Shown here: one piece after another, positions 8,552 to 17,509 of the stretch | Layout of the letters: the number at the start of each line of letters is the position of its first letter | Numbering within the stretch: the stretch's first letter is position 1 | Assembly (NCBI GenBank): GCA_028689585.1 | Contig: JAQVCW010000017.1 | Coordinates: 1 to 64,000 of the forward strand | From: Lachnospiraceae bacterium | GTDB lineage: Bacteria > Bacillota > Clostridia > Lachnospirales > Lachnospiraceae | Direction of reading: 5' to 3' | DNA length: 64,000 nucleotides | Notes under the pieces: model-generated | Database searches by the model: none | The model's input: the letters and a program-made list of their open reading frames with translations, nothing else | What the model was told of the DNA's origin: nothing | Made by a program: the position numbers and the translations under genes

Positions 8552-8586
8552 AAAAAATGTCCCACCTAGAATAAACCAGATGGGAC
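8552..8586 (-). terminator. Terminator for the fic pseudogene (minus strand)
   Basis: Read on the minus strand, GTCCCATCT pairs with AGGTGGGAC (one mismatch) and is followed by TTTTTTG. It lies 5 bases beyond the stop of the fic remnant. Confidence 0.75.
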
Positions 8587-8591
8587 GCAAA

Positions 8592-9096
8592 TTAAGTGTT
8601 TTTACGAAGCAGGTCAAGATAATCCGTATAGCTGTAAATCTTAGCCTTACCGGCTTTGGCGGTTTGTCGAAGGATTCCGTTTCCTTCAAGAACGGATACC
8701 ACTTTTGCAATCGTATTGTAGGAGATTTTAATAGCTGCTGCTGTTTTGCCGATGTCAATAATGGTTTAACCTGTTAATTGCGAATTCTGTGGCTTTAATG
8801 TAATTCACAACGTCAGAAACATCTTGATTCGCGTTTAAATCTATAAGAGGGTTAAGAATGTCATCCAGGGTACATTGCGTTCCCTCAATCTGTGAGGACA
8901 TAAGAGCTTCTTTTCTAACATACATGAAAACAAAGAGATCCGTATTTGGGATACGAGAAGATAGTCCCTCAAGCAATGCAATCTTTTTATTTGCTTCAAC
9001 AAGCTTTTGCAGCATGTCATGATCGATTTCTATAGCTGGGGTGGGTGGCAAAGGTGATGGCTTGAATGTAAGACCATAAAAAGAGTGATAGACCAT
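8592..9096 (-). pseudogene. Fic-family protein, catalytic core deleted
   Basis: The first about 108 codons (from ATG 9096, preceded by AGGGAGG) are a normal Fic N-terminal domain, including the SSQIEGTQCTLDDIL inhibitory/binding helix region. At about base 8762 the frame runs into a TGA, while a second frame continues with IDIGKTAAAIKISYNTIAK and a winged-helix C-terminus ending in TDYLDLLRKNT at 8592. In intact relatives roughly 200 residues carrying the FIC motif (HPFxxGNGR) lie between these parts; here that segment is absent. One internal deletion with a frame change explains both halves. Fic proteins AMPylate targets and often act as toxins; this copy cannot be catalytic. Confidence 0.8.
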
Positions 9097-9275
9097 GCGT
9101 TAACCTCCCTTTAGGAGATCGTAAAATATGCAAGCCAGAAAAGGAATATCCGTGTCGTGTGGAAAGGGGAAAAGTGAAGGATCTCAGAAAATGGTGTGAC
9201 TGCAATCAGCAAGCTGCCTTTTTAAATAGGACATAGATCCTGCGCATGGCACGGCTTGCGGTACACACAGAGCAT
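9097..9275. other. Short gap with a coding-like remnant
   Basis: A plus-strand frame at about 9129-9235 reads like protein (KPEKEYPCRVERGKVKDLRK, then WCDCNQQAAFLN) but has neither start nor ribosome-binding site. It may be a leftover of an older gene. Nothing else is visible. Confidence 0.25.
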
Positions 9276-9319
9276 AGAGAAAGAACGAACTGTAGGAGGG
9301 GCTGTTCTTTCTCTTTTTT
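9276..9319 (+). terminator. Strong terminator-like hairpin
   Basis: AGAGAAAGAAC (9276-9286) pairs perfectly with GTTCTTTCTCT (9304-9314), and T residues follow. No intact gene precedes it, so it probably belonged to the lost gene at about 9129-9235. Confidence 0.7.
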
Positions 9320-9342
9320 GATTACAGAAACACTATACAGAT

Positions 9343-9483
9343 ATGGGGAAGAACGGTCAAGATTTTCCGAATAATGTGGTAGAATACTTTGTATCCTACT
9401 ATGGAAAAGCGATTAAGAGGATACTTATTGGTGCTGTTTTGTCCATTTGCGACGTATTGAATGTAACCCATGAAAAGTGTTAG
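9343..9483 (+). pseudogene. Fragment with a 41-bp stretch nearly identical to uvrB
   Basis: A 46-codon frame starting at 9343 contains [15 protein letters not shown]. Bases about 9363-9403 match the uvrB gene of this window (about 11321-11361) at all but two positions, including identical codon choice; in UvrB the segment reads [16 protein letters not shown]. Outside that block no similarity is seen. This is either a partial gene duplication or the scar of a recombination with another uvrB copy. Confidence 0.5.
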
Positions 9484-9564
9484 TATTCGCCCGGTGCGAA
9501 TGGTGATGAGTAAATATTCTGAAATAGGAAAGTGAAAGAGCGTCGAAAGGGAAAGAAATGTAAC

Positions 9565-9593
9565 TGTACAATAGATTAGAATAATTGTATAAT
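9565..9593 (+). promoter_or_regulatory. Promoter for the nucleotidyltransferase/HEPN pair
   Basis: TGTACA at 9565-9570 and a perfect TATAAT at 9588-9593 are 17 bp apart, about 25 bases before the gene start. Confidence 0.5.
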
Positions 9594-9617
9594 AAAATTA
9601 AGAAGGGAGGAATGCTT

Positions 9618-9959
9618 ATGCCAAAGACGATGGAAAGTCTAATCAATCAGTATATCGATGAAATTAAAAAGATATATGGTTCTCATGTACGCAAGATTAT
9701 ATTGTATGGTTCTTACGCAAGAGGTGATTTTAATAAAGACTCAGATATAGATATTATGATATTATTGGATATTTCTGATTTGGAATTGAAATCGTATAGT
9801 CAGCAGCTTTCCTATATGACTTATGATTTTAATCTGGATCATGATCTTGATATAAAGCCAATCGCAAAAAGCGAGGCACATTTTAATAAGTGGATAGTTA
9901 ATTATCCGTTTTATGCAAATGTACGAAATGAAGGGGTGATTTTGTATGGAGCAGCATAA
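9618..9959 (+). CDS. MNT-type nucleotidyltransferase (antitoxin-like)
   Basis: The minimal nucleotidyltransferase fold is shown by LYGSYARGDFNKDSDIDIM (about residues 27-45 of 113), which carries the GSxARG and DSDxD motifs with both catalytic Asp residues, and a third acidic strand around LDHDLDIKPI. ATG 9618 lies 7 bases after AGAAGGGAGG; ATG 9612 would be too close. The gene overlaps the following HEPN gene by 14 bases. MNT and HEPN pairs are toxin-antitoxin systems in which the MNT protein neutralises the HEPN protein by adding nucleotides to it (established for HepT-MntA). Here the MNT gene comes first, the reverse of the Shewanella arrangement. Confidence 0.8.
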   Translation: MPKTMESLINQYIDEIKKIYGSHVRKIILYGSYARGDFNKDSDIDIMILLDISDLELKSYSQQLSYMTYDFNLDHDLDIKPIAKSEAHFNKWIVNYPFYANVRNEGVILYGAA

Positions 9960-10374
9960 TGAAGAGTGTGGTACAAGAAAGGATTTAGTCTTATACCGTC
10001 TTCAGACTGCATTAGACACATTGGAGTCCGCAAAAATTCTGTTGTTGGCCAAAGATTATAAAGGTGCAAATAATCGGGCTTATTATGCTATTTTTCATGC
10101 AATCAATGCAATTCATGCGATGAATGGGAATGCATATAAACGTCATAAAGATGCAATCGCAAATTTTAATAAGGAATATGTAAAGACAGAGATATTTCCC
10201 AGAGCAATGGGAAGAAAGATAGGTGAAGCGGAAGAAATACGACATGCCAGTGATTACGATGACTTTTATATTGCAAGTCGGGAAGAGGCTGAAAGACAGG
10301 TATCTGTGGCGGAAGAGTTTATTCCTTTGGTACAAGGGTACTGTAGAAATGAATTAAAACACCAAGAAGAATAA
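9946..10374 (+). CDS. HEPN-domain protein (putative RNase toxin of the MNT/HEPN pair)
   Basis: The 142-residue helical protein has the HEPN signature NRAYYAIFHAINAI at about residues 42-55, which includes Arg-x6-His (R-AYYAIF-H), the residues used for RNA cleavage in active HEPN toxins. The rest is a helical bundle with a C-terminal acidic helix (EEIRHASDYDDFY). The start is inside the end of the nucleotidyltransferase gene, so translation is coupled and stoichiometry controlled. A two-gene operon with its own promoter in accessory DNA fits a toxin-antitoxin module. Whether this HEPN is an RNase or only a partner of the transferase cannot be told from sequence. Confidence 0.75.
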   Translation: MEQHNEECGTRKDLVLYRLQTALDTLESAKILLLAKDYKGANNRAYYAIFHAINAIHAMNGNAYKRHKDAIANFNKEYVKTEIFPRAMGRKIGEAEEIRHASDYDDFYIASREEAERQVSVAEEFIPLVQGYCRNELKHQEE

Positions 10375-10493
10375 AGCATAAGTGCTAATGAAAATTCGTT
10401 TTAGCAATTTCGAATGAAATGCTCACGGAAAAAAATACAAAATATAAAGAAATGCCAGATTGAGATATGGTAAATGAAAATAAATAAGAATGT

Positions 10494-10524
10494 GGCTTCT
10501 GATATGAAAATCAGAGGCCTTTTA
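10494..10524 (+). terminator. Terminator downstream of the MNT/HEPN pair
   Basis: GGCTTCTGAT pairs with ATCAGAGGCC (10 bp, one G-U) around a 6-base loop, followed by TTTT. It ends about 145 bases after the HEPN stop. The intervening A+T-rich bases show no gene. Confidence 0.8.
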
Positions 10525-10641
10525 GTGTAAAAAAATTTGATGGATTTGACAGGAAAAGGAAATAAAAAGCTTTTTTAAAACAGAGGGCAAAATAGAAAGA
10601 ATTTAACCTTAAATATTTCGGATATGAGGATTGACAGATGA

Positions 10642-10953
10642 GTGAAAAACTGTACAAGGCCTTATGGAGAAGTAGCCCTGGAAAGGATGAAAAATAGATA
10701 TGAGAAAACCCGGCATCGTAACGAAAGATTCAAAGGGGAAGAAAACACTGCTTATCATGACATTATCGCATTCTTTAAAATTTACAGTTCTGTGAATTGG
10801 AAAATGCAGATCAAGATTAATCAGGATCTTTCCAGTGAGAAAGAACGGATAGCATACGCATGGCTTTATAAAGTGTACACTTTTTTAGGGATAACACCAT
10901 TTTGTTGCTGTGAACCACAGAAAGTGTGGGGATATATAAAAAAGGCAAAATAA
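10642..10953 (+). CDS. Hypothetical basic protein
   Basis: This is an open frame of 103 codons from GTG 10642, with a weak GAGGA 11 bases upstream; ATG 10687 is an alternative but lacks spacing to a ribosome-binding site. The product is rich in Lys and Arg in its first 40 residues (RYEKTRHRNERFKGEE) and has aromatic residues in the second half (YAWLYKVYTFLGITPF). I recognise no family. It may be a small orphan gene or a remnant; it lies on the A+T-rich side of the border to uvrB. Confidence 0.35.
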   Translation: MKNCTRPYGEVALERMKNRYEKTRHRNERFKGEENTAYHDIIAFFKIYSSVNWKMQIKINQDLSSEKERIAYAWLYKVYTFLGITPFCCCEPQKVWGYIKKAK

Positions 10954-10956
10954 AAC

Positions 10957-11007
10957 AGAACAAACATTCGATTTCTGCTGTACTTTTAGTTGAGTCTTTG
11001 TTATAAT
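10957..11007 (+). promoter_or_regulatory. uvrB promoter with LexA-like box
   Basis: AGAACAAACATTCG (10957-10970) matches the Gram-positive SOS box CGAACN4GTTCG at 8 of 10 defined positions. An extended -10, TG-T-TATAAT, is at 10999-11007. Control of uvrB by LexA is usual in Firmicutes. The box lies just upstream of the expected polymerase contact region. Confidence 0.5.
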
Positions 11008-11085
11008 GAGCAAAGCAGCGTATTGTGATTTGAAAAAAAGTAAAATATAGAAAGTATAAATGCATTCATAAAGGAGGAAACTTTC

Positions 11086-13071
11086 ATGGATCATTTTGAA
11101 TTAGTGTCGGAATATGCTCCGACGGGCGATCAGCCTCAGGCAATCAGGGAACTGGTGGCCGGCTTTCAGGAAGGGAATCAGTGCGAGACGCTTTTGGGCG
11201 TCACAGGTTCCGGCAAGACCTTTACCATGGCGAACGTGATTCAGGCGCTGAACAAGCCCACCCTGATCATTGCCCATAATAAAACCCTGGCAGCTCAGCT
11301 TTACGGTGAATTTAAAGAATTTTTTCCGAATAATGCGGTAGAATACTTTGTATCCTATTATGATTACTATCAGCCGGAAGCTTATGTGCCATCGTCCGAT
11401 ACTTATATTGCCAAGGATTCTTCGATTAATGAAGAGATAGACAAGCTGCGGCTGTCGGCTACGGCTTCGCTGGTGGAGCGCAGGGATGTGATCGTGGTGT
11501 CCAGTGTGTCCTGTATTTACGGTCTGGGCAGTCCGGTGGATTATAAGGATATGGTGATTTATCTTCGAAAGGGACAGCAAAAGGACAGGGACGAGATTAT
11601 CCGCAAGCTGATAGATATCCAGTATGACCGGAATGATATGGATTTTCACCGGAGCACGTTCCGGGTGCGGGGAGATGTGCTGGAGATTTTTCCGGCGGAT
11701 GCGGCGGATTATGCCTATCGAATTGAATTTTTTGGTGATGAGATCGACCGGATTACAGAGATCGACACGCTGACGGGAGGCGTGAAGAAGGAACTGGAAT
11801 TTATTGCGGTATTTCCGGCATCCCACTATGTGGTTCCCATGGATAAGATCCTGGAAGCGACCAATCATATTGAAGAAGAACTGAAGGAACGGGTGCAGTA
11901 TTTTAAGAGTGAAGATAAGCTTCTGGAGGCACAGAGGATTGCAGAACGGACCAATTATGATATTGAGATGATGCGGGAAACCGGTTTCTGTTCCGGCATC
12001 GAGAATTATTCCAGACATCTGGCAGGGATGTCCTCAGGCGCCACACCTCAGACGCTGATGGATTTCTTTCCGGATGACTATCTGATTATTATTGATGAGT
12101 CTCATATGACAGTTCCGCAGGTCCGGGGGATGTTCGCCGGTGACCAGTCCAGAAAATCCACGCTGGTGGATTATGGCTTTCGGCTGCCATCGGCTAAGGA
12201 TAACCGCCCTTTGAATTTTGATGAATTTGAGAGTAAAATAGACCAGATCATGTTCGTGTCCGCCACACCGGGCCCGTATGAACAGGATCATGAGCTGCTG
12301 CGGGCAGAGCAGATCATCCGTCCCACCGGACTGCTGGATCCCAGGGTGGAGGTGCGCCCGGTAGAAGGTCAGATTGATGATCTGGTGGGAGAGATCAACA
12401 GAGAAGTAGCAGAAGGGAATAAGGTTCTGGTCACTACGCTGACGAAGCGCATGGCAGAGGATCTGACGGATTATATGAAGGAAGTGGGCATCCGGGTTCG
12501 GTATCTGCATTCGGATATTGATACGCTGGAGCGTTCGGAAATCATCCGGGATATGCGTCTGAATGTATTTGATGTGCTGGTGGGCATCAATCTGCTCCGG
12601 GAGGGGCTGGATATTCCGGAAATCGCACTGGTAGCCATCCTGGATGCAGATAAGGAAGGCTTTCTGCGTTCGGAGACATCTCTGATTCAGACCATAGGGC
12701 GGGCGGCCAGAAATGCCAAAGGGCATGTTATCATGTATGCAGATGTGATGACGGATTCTATGAAAAAGGCCTTGAGTGAGACAGAACGCCGCCGCCAGAT
12801 ACAGGAGCAGTACAATGAAGAGCATGGCATTACTCCACAGACCATAAAGAAAGCAGTCAGGGATCTGATCAGTATTTCCAAGGCAATCGCCAAGGAAGAG
12901 CAGCGGATGGAAAAGGATCCGGAATCCATGGACCGGCAGGAACTGGAGAAGCTGATCGGACAGATACAAAAGCAGATGAAAAAAGCTGCCGCGGAGCTGG
13001 ATTTTGAGACTGCGGCAGAGCTGAGAGACAAGATGATGATGCTGAAGAAACATCTGCAGGCATTGGGCTGA
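11086..13071 (+). CDS. uvrB: Excinuclease ABC subunit B
   Basis: UvrB receives damaged DNA from UvrA, verifies the lesion and recruits UvrC in nucleotide excision repair. The 661-residue protein has full family length. It opens with [11 protein letters not shown], has Walker A GVTGSGKT near residue 37-44, the [11 protein letters not shown] beta-hairpin region near 92-105, helicase motifs including DESHMTVPQ near 338 and the QTIGRAARN motif near 540, and a C-terminal UVR domain ([11 protein letters not shown] near 640-651). The start follows AAAGGAGG. uvrA begins 34 bases after the stop, so the two form an operon. Base composition is clearly richer in G+C than the genes to the left, so this marks the return to core genome. 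Confidence 0.98.
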   Translation: MDHFELVSEYAPTGDQPQAIRELVAGFQEGNQCETLLGVTGSGKTFTMANVIQALNKPTLIIAHNKTLAAQLYGEFKEFFPNNAVEYFVSYYDYYQPEAYVPSSDTYIAKDSSINEEIDKLRLSATASLVERRDVIVVSSVSCIYGLGSPVDYKDMVIYLRKGQQKDRDEIIRKLIDIQYDRNDMDFHRSTFRVRGDVLEIFPADAADYAYRIEFFGDEIDRITEIDTLTGGVKKELEFIAVFPASHYVVPMDKILEATNHIEEELKERVQYFKSEDKLLEAQRIAERTNYDIEMMRETGFCSGIENYSRHLAGMSSGATPQTLMDFFPDDYLIIIDESHMTVPQVRGMFAGDQSRKSTLVDYGFRLPSAKDNRPLNFDEFESKIDQIMFVSATPGPYEQDHELLRAEQIIRPTGLLDPRVEVRPVEGQIDDLVGEINREVAEGNKVLVTTLTKRMAEDLTDYMKEVGIRVRYLHSDIDTLERSEIIRDMRLNVFDVLVGINLLREGLDIPEIALVAILDADKEGFLRSETSLIQTIGRAARNAKGHVIMYADVMTDSMKKALSETERRRQIQEQYNEEHGITPQTIKKAVRDLISISKAIAKEEQRMEKDPESMDRQELEKLIGQIQKQMKKAAAELDFETAAELRDKMMMLKKHLQALG

Positions 13072-13105
13072 AATTGCAGCCGGAAAGGAAGAAAAAGTCA
13101 GAATT

Positions 13106-15988
13106 ATGACAGACAGCAGTTCAAGAATAACAACAGAAATCAAAGATAAAAAGAAATATATCCGTATCCGGGGTGCAAATGAGCACAATTTAAAAAATAT
13201 CAGTCTGGATATTCCGAGGAATCAGTTTGTGGTACTGACCGGACTGTCCGGTTCGGGAAAATCTTCGCTGGCATTCGATACGATTTACGCAGAGGGACAG
13301 AGGCGGTATATGGAATCCCTCTCATCCTATGCCCGTCAGTTCCTTGGGCAGATGGAGAAGCCGGATGTGGAGAGCATTGAAGGGCTGCCCCCTGCGATTT
13401 CCATCGACCAGAAATCCACCAACCGCAATCCCAGATCCACCGTAGGCACAGTGACAGAGATTTACGATTATTTTCGTCTTCTCTATGCCAGAATCGGCAT
13501 TCCTCATTGTCCAAAATGCGGCAATGAGATTAAAAAGCAGACGATTGATCAGATGGTGGATCAGATTATGGAGATGCCGGAACGCACCAGACTGCAGCTT
13601 CTGGCTCCGGTGGTGCGGGGGCGCAAGGGCGAGCATGTCAAGCTTCTGCAGCAGGCGAAAAAGAATGGCTATGTCCGGGTGAACATTGATGGGGAGCAGT
13701 ATGAGCTTTCCGATGATATCAAGCTGGATAAAAATAATAAGCACAATATTGATATTGTGGTGGATCGTCTGATTGTAAAAGCCGGTATTGAGAAGCGGCT
13801 GAGTGAATCGCTGGAGCAGGTGATGGAACTGGCCAATGGGCTGGCCGTTGTGGAGCTGCAGAGACCGGAGACGAAGCCGGAAATGCTTACCTTCAGTCAG
13901 AATTTTGCCTGCCCGGACTGTGGTGTCAGTATAGAAGAGATTGAACCCAGGAGTTTCTCGTTCAACAATCCTTTCGGAGCCTGCCCGGAATGTCTGGGGC
14001 TTGGATATAAGATGGAATTTGATGAGGATCTGATGATACCGGATAAATCCATGAGCATTGATGAAGGAGCCATTACAGTGATGGGATGGCAGTCTTGCAA
14101 GGACAAGGGCAGCTTTACCAGGGCGATCCTGGAGGCTCTGGCGGAAGAATACCATTTTTCACTGAGCACACCGTTCCAGAATTATCCGGAGGAAATCCAG
14201 CGAATCCTGATTCATGGAACCAATGGAAAAGAAGTGAAGGTACATTATAAGGGACAGCGGGGCGAAGGTGTCTATGATGTGGCCTTTGAGGGGCTGGTGA
14301 AAAACGTGGAGCGCCGTTACAAAGAAACGTTTTCCGAAGTATCCAAGGCAGAATATGAGACCTTTATGCGAATTACGCCCTGTAAGGCCTGCGGCGGACA
14401 GCGATTGAAGCCGTCTGCTCTTGCAGTGACGATTGCCGATAAAAATATATATGAGATCACTTCCATATCCATTGGAAATCTGCAGATTTTTCTGAATGAT
14501 ATGGTGCTGAGCCATCAGCAGATGATGATCGGACAGCAGGTTTTAAAAGAAATCAAAGCAAGAATCGGCTTTCTGGTAAACGTTGGGCTGGAATATCTGA
14601 ATCTGGCCCGGGCTACCGGCAGCCTGTCAGGCGGGGAAGCGCAGAGAATCCGCCTGGCTACCCAGATTGGTTCCGGCCTGGTAGGCGTGGCCTATATCCT
14701 GGATGAACCCAGTATCGGGCTGCATCAGAGAGATAATGATAAGCTGCTGCAGGCGCTGTTCAGTCTGCGCGACCTGGGCAATACCCTGATTGTGGTAGAG
14801 CATGATGAGGATACGATGCTGGCGGCAGATTACGTGGTGGACATCGGACCCGGAGCCGGGGAGCATGGCGGAGAGGTGATTGCGGAAGGTACCGCAGAAG
14901 ATATTATGAAATGTGAAAATTCCATTACTGGTGCATATCTGAGCGGAAGACTGCAGATCCCGGTGCCCAAGGTCAGAAGAACACCCAAGGGCTGGATGAG
15001 GGTGTCCGGTGCCAGAGAGAATAACCTGAAAAATGTAACAGTGGATTTTCCTTTAGGGGTAATGACCTGTGTGACCGGGGTATCCGGTTCCGGAAAGAGT
15101 TCTCTTGTGAATGAAATTCTTTATAAGGTACTGGCCAGAAAACTGAACCGGGCCCGCTGTATTCCGGGGAAATATAAAGAAATAAAAGGAATTGAGACAC
15201 TGGACAAGGTGATTGATATTGACCAGTCACCGATTGGACGGACACCAAGATCCAATCCGGCTACTTACACCGGGGTGTTTGATCAGATCAGAGATCTGTT
15301 TGCCTCCACCGCAGATGCCAAGGCCAGAGGCTATCAGAAGGGGCGTTTCAGCTTCAATGTAAAGGGCGGGCGCTGCGAAGCCTGCAGCGGAGACGGCATC
15401 CTGAAAATTGAAATGCATTTTCTGCCGGATGTCTATGTTCCCTGCGAGGTCTGCCATGGCAAGCGGTATAACAGAGAGACGCTGGAAGTAAAATATAAGG
15501 GAAAGAGCATATATGATGTATTGGATATGACCGTGGAGGAAGCGGTGAAGTTCTTTGAGCATGTGCCTTCCATCCGAAGAAAGATCGAAACCCTTTATGA
15601 CGTGGGACTTTCCTATATCCGTCTTGGTCAGCCCTCCACGGAATTGTCCGGCGGCGAGGCCCAGCGTATCAAGCTGGCAACAGAACTGAGCAGAAGAAGC
15701 ACTGGCAATACCGTATACATCCTGGATGAGCCCACCACCGGCCTGCATTTTGCGGATGTGCATAAGCTGATTGAGATTCTGCATCGTCTGGCAGACGGAG
15801 GCAACACAGTGATTGTGATCGAACATAATCTGGATGTGATCAAAACAGCGGATTACCTGATTGATATGGGGCCGGAAGGCGGAGACCGGGGAGGAACCGT
15901 AATCGCCAAAGGAACTCCCGAGGAGGTATCGAAGAATCCGGTGTCCTATACGGGACAGTATGTCAAAAAATATTTAAAAGAAAAATGA
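13106..15988 (+). CDS. uvrA: Excinuclease ABC subunit A
   Basis: UvrA is the dimeric ABC-type ATPase that first recognises helix-distorting damage. The 960 residues contain two ABC modules: Walker [10 protein letters not shown] near 46, a zinc module in the first half (CPKCG near 135 and paired cysteines near 270-290), signature LSGGEAQRI near 505, a second Walker [10 protein letters not shown] near 657, the zinc finger CEACSGDG ... CEVCHGKR near 755-785, and a second LSGGEAQRI near 846. All elements are intact. It is about 20 residues longer than typical because of an N-terminal extension; the start ATG 13106 follows GGAAAGGAAG. The gene is co-directional with and close to uvrB. Confidence 0.98.
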   Translation: MTDSSSRITTEIKDKKKYIRIRGANEHNLKNISLDIPRNQFVVLTGLSGSGKSSLAFDTIYAEGQRRYMESLSSYARQFLGQMEKPDVESIEGLPPAISIDQKSTNRNPRSTVGTVTEIYDYFRLLYARIGIPHCPKCGNEIKKQTIDQMVDQIMEMPERTRLQLLAPVVRGRKGEHVKLLQQAKKNGYVRVNIDGEQYELSDDIKLDKNNKHNIDIVVDRLIVKAGIEKRLSESLEQVMELANGLAVVELQRPETKPEMLTFSQNFACPDCGVSIEEIEPRSFSFNNPFGACPECLGLGYKMEFDEDLMIPDKSMSIDEGAITVMGWQSCKDKGSFTRAILEALAEEYHFSLSTPFQNYPEEIQRILIHGTNGKEVKVHYKGQRGEGVYDVAFEGLVKNVERRYKETFSEVSKAEYETFMRITPCKACGGQRLKPSALAVTIADKNIYEITSISIGNLQIFLNDMVLSHQQMMIGQQVLKEIKARIGFLVNVGLEYLNLARATGSLSGGEAQRIRLATQIGSGLVGVAYILDEPSIGLHQRDNDKLLQALFSLRDLGNTLIVVEHDEDTMLAADYVVDIGPGAGEHGGEVIAEGTAEDIMKCENSITGAYLSGRLQIPVPKVRRTPKGWMRVSGARENNLKNVTVDFPLGVMTCVTGVSGSGKSSLVNEILYKVLARKLNRARCIPGKYKEIKGIETLDKVIDIDQSPIGRTPRSNPATYTGVFDQIRDLFASTADAKARGYQKGRFSFNVKGGRCEACSGDGILKIEMHFLPDVYVPCEVCHGKRYNRETLEVKYKGKSIYDVLDMTVEEAVKFFEHVPSIRRKIETLYDVGLSYIRLGQPSTELSGGEAQRIKLATELSRRSTGNTVYILDEPTTGLHFADVHKLIEILHRLADGGNTVIVIEHNLDVIKTADYLIDMGPEGGDRGGTVIAKGTPEEVSKNPVSYTGQYVKKYLKEK

Positions 15989-16014
15989 CAAAGGATTGAT
16001 TAGAAAAGTGAAAA

Positions 16015-16060
16015 ATTGACCAATCAGTATCACCGGCTCAGCCGGTACTGATTGGTCAAT
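16015..16060 (+). terminator. Long hairpin after uvrA
   Basis: A 15-bp perfect outer stem (ATTGACCAATCAGTA and its complement) encloses a CCGGC-TCA-GCCGG stem. It begins 26 bases after the uvrA stop. A-run upstream and only scattered T downstream make it a weak canonical terminator on the plus strand, but its position suggests that it ends or stabilises the uvrBA transcript. Confidence 0.6.
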
Positions 16061-16178
16061 TCCGTTTCATGTAATCATTTACTTCATATTAGTAATATGC
16101 TAATTATCCTAATAGACACAGCATAGTCACAAACCAGGGTTATTCGGGCCGAATTTTTGAAAAATAAAAGCAAAATAA

Positions 16179-16389
16179 TCGAAACAGAAAAATATTTTAA
16201 TACAGTGAAAAAGCCCGGAACACCGGGCCTTTTCAGGAAAGAGAAAAAATTAAAATGTTTTGAGGGAGTACTTCGCAGCGTGTGGGGTGCTGCGAAGTGT
16301 GAGTTATGAAATATATTAGCTCTCTGCTAATATGTAAGTAGTATATCCAGAAAATGTGTAGAAAATGTGTTTGAATAATAAAGGAATTG
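16179..16389 (+). repeat. Structured 211-bp direct repeat, unit 1
   Basis: This unit is repeated 281 bp downstream. It has three hairpins: GCCCGG-AACA-CCGGGC (about 16213-16228), ACTTCGCAGC / GCTGCGAAGT (16270-16298), and ATATTAGC / GCTAATAT (about 16313-16333). About 90 bases (16231-16320) are identical in the two units. No open frame is shared. It may be a small-RNA gene or an intergenic structured element. Confidence 0.7.
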
Positions 16390-16459
16390 TGAAGTAAAAA
16401 AATAATTTTTATTAAAATCTTTTGATAATGATAAGAAATTTGCATAAAGAGCCATATCA

Positions 16460-16670
16460 TCGAAATAGAAGAATATTTCAAGACAGCGAAAGGGCCCGGA
16501 ACACCGGGCCCTTTCAGGAAAGAGAAAAAATTAAAATGTTTTGAGGGAGTACTTCGCAGCGTGTGGGGTGCTGCGAAGTGTGAGTTATGAAATATATTAG
16601 CTGTTCGCTAATATGGTTATAGTATATTCAGAAAATGTGTAGAAAGTGTGTTCCAAAGATAAAGGAATTG
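16460..16670 (+). repeat. Structured 211-bp direct repeat, unit 2
   Basis: This is the second copy of the unit at 16179. Differences avoid the stems: the third hairpin keeps ATATTAGC / GCTAATAT while its loop changes from TCTCT to TGTTC, and the first stem is extended to a perfect 12 bp. That pattern suggests selection on folded RNA or DNA. The 70 bases between the units are A+T-rich and unremarkable. Confidence 0.7.
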
Positions 16671-16701
16671 TTAATTTCATAAGAAAAGTAGAATAGACTT
16701 A

Positions 16702-16731
16702 TGAATAAAAAAGAAAACAGATGAGATACTA
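16702..16731 (+). promoter_or_regulatory. Candidate sigma-G promoter of spoVAC
   Basis: TGAATA (16702-16707) and GATACTA (16725-16731) are 17 bp apart, close to the forespore sigma-G consensus (TGNATA and CATNHTA). It is 30 bases before the spoVAC start codon, as expected for a spoVA gene. Confidence 0.6.
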
Positions 16732-16761
16732 AGGAAAAACGAGCAGTTAAAGGAGCGGACA

Positions 16762-17238
16762 ATGAAAATAAATCAACAAATGGATCCAAAAGAGAGAGAC
16801 AAACAGTATAATGATTATGTGAAAAAGGTTACACCTACCCACAGCCTTGGCCTATGTATGGGGAAAGCATTTCTCATCGGCGGGCTGATCTGTGTACTGG
16901 GGCAGTTGATACTGAATTTCTGTGAGACAAATGGTCTTGACAGAGAGACTTCCGGCAGTTGGTGTTCTCTGATTTTGGTTGCACTGAGCGTTCTTTTTAC
17001 AGGGCTTAATATTTATCCCAAGCTGGCTAAATTTGGCGGAGCCGGCACACTGGTTCCAATTACCGGTTTTGCCAATTCAGTGGCGGCCTCTGCCATTGAA
17101 TTTAAGAAGGAGGGGCAGGTCTTTGGTATCGGAGCCAAAATATTCAATATTGCGGGGCCGGTTATTTTATTTGGCATTTTTTCCAGTTGGGTTCTGGGTC
17201 TTATCTATTGGATCGGCGGACTGCTGGGACTTTTTTAA
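16762..17238 (+). CDS. spoVAC: Stage V sporulation protein AC (DPA channel subunit)
   Basis: SpoVAC is an inner-membrane protein of the forespore that forms, with the other SpoVA proteins, the channel for dipicolinic acid uptake in sporulation and release in germination. The 158 residues begin with a polar N-terminus (YNDYVKKVTPTHSL, the family signature), followed by about four membrane segments, and contain the conserved FGGAGTLVPITGFANSV loop near 93-109. Start ATG follows AAAGGAG. Normally spoVAD and spoVAE follow at once; here two unrelated genes (5.5 kb) separate them. A sigma-G-like promoter lies just upstream. Length and motifs indicate a functional gene. Confidence 0.95.
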   Translation: MKINQQMDPKERDKQYNDYVKKVTPTHSLGLCMGKAFLIGGLICVLGQLILNFCETNGLDRETSGSWCSLILVALSVLFTGLNIYPKLAKFGGAGTLVPITGFANSVAASAIEFKKEGQVFGIGAKIFNIAGPVILFGIFSSWVLGLIYWIGGLLGLF

Positions 17239-17325
17239 CGGACTATCCAAAATGCCGGGAAGCGGAATAGCGCTCTTGATGTTTCGCAGTCACTGCGCCG
17301 GTCACTGTGTCGGAGTGGATTTCAG

Positions 17326-17353
17326 TTGAAATGTATTCAGAACATGGTAAAAT
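17326..17353 (+). promoter_or_regulatory. Promoter of the kinase/HelD segment
   Basis: TTGAAA (17326-17331) and TAAAAT (17348-17353) are 16 bp apart, consistent with the housekeeping sigma factor. This gives a leader of about 150 bases before the kinase gene. Confidence 0.5.
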
Positions 17354-17368
17354 AGAGGAAGAGTAAGT

Positions 17369-17448
17369 GGAAGCACACTGAAGCGTGCGCAGGTCATCAG
17401 CCTCCGGCAGGTGACAGGTGAGGAAGCACGCTGAAGCGTGCGTAGATC
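17369..17448 (+). repeat. Two hairpin repeats in the kinase leader
   Basis: A 27-bp unit (GGAAGCACRCTGAAGCGTGC plus seven bases) starts at 17369 and again at 17422, 53 bp apart. The second copy folds as GCACGC-TGAA-GCGTGC; the first has one mismatch. Both lie between the promoter and the ribosome-binding site of the kinase gene. Their role is unknown. Confidence 0.6.
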
Positions 17449-17509
17449 GTGAGCTGCCGGAATGAGGGCAGATGCTGTATTTGCTTAATGAGATCAGGAG
17501 GAAGCCAGT

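Noticed and set aside
12034..13188. Long minus-strand open frame (384 codons) opposite uvrB, and another at 11101-12018
   Set aside because: Both are shadows of uvrB: no ribosome-binding site, composition biased to His/Ile/Gln as expected for antisense of this codon usage, and uvrB is certain.
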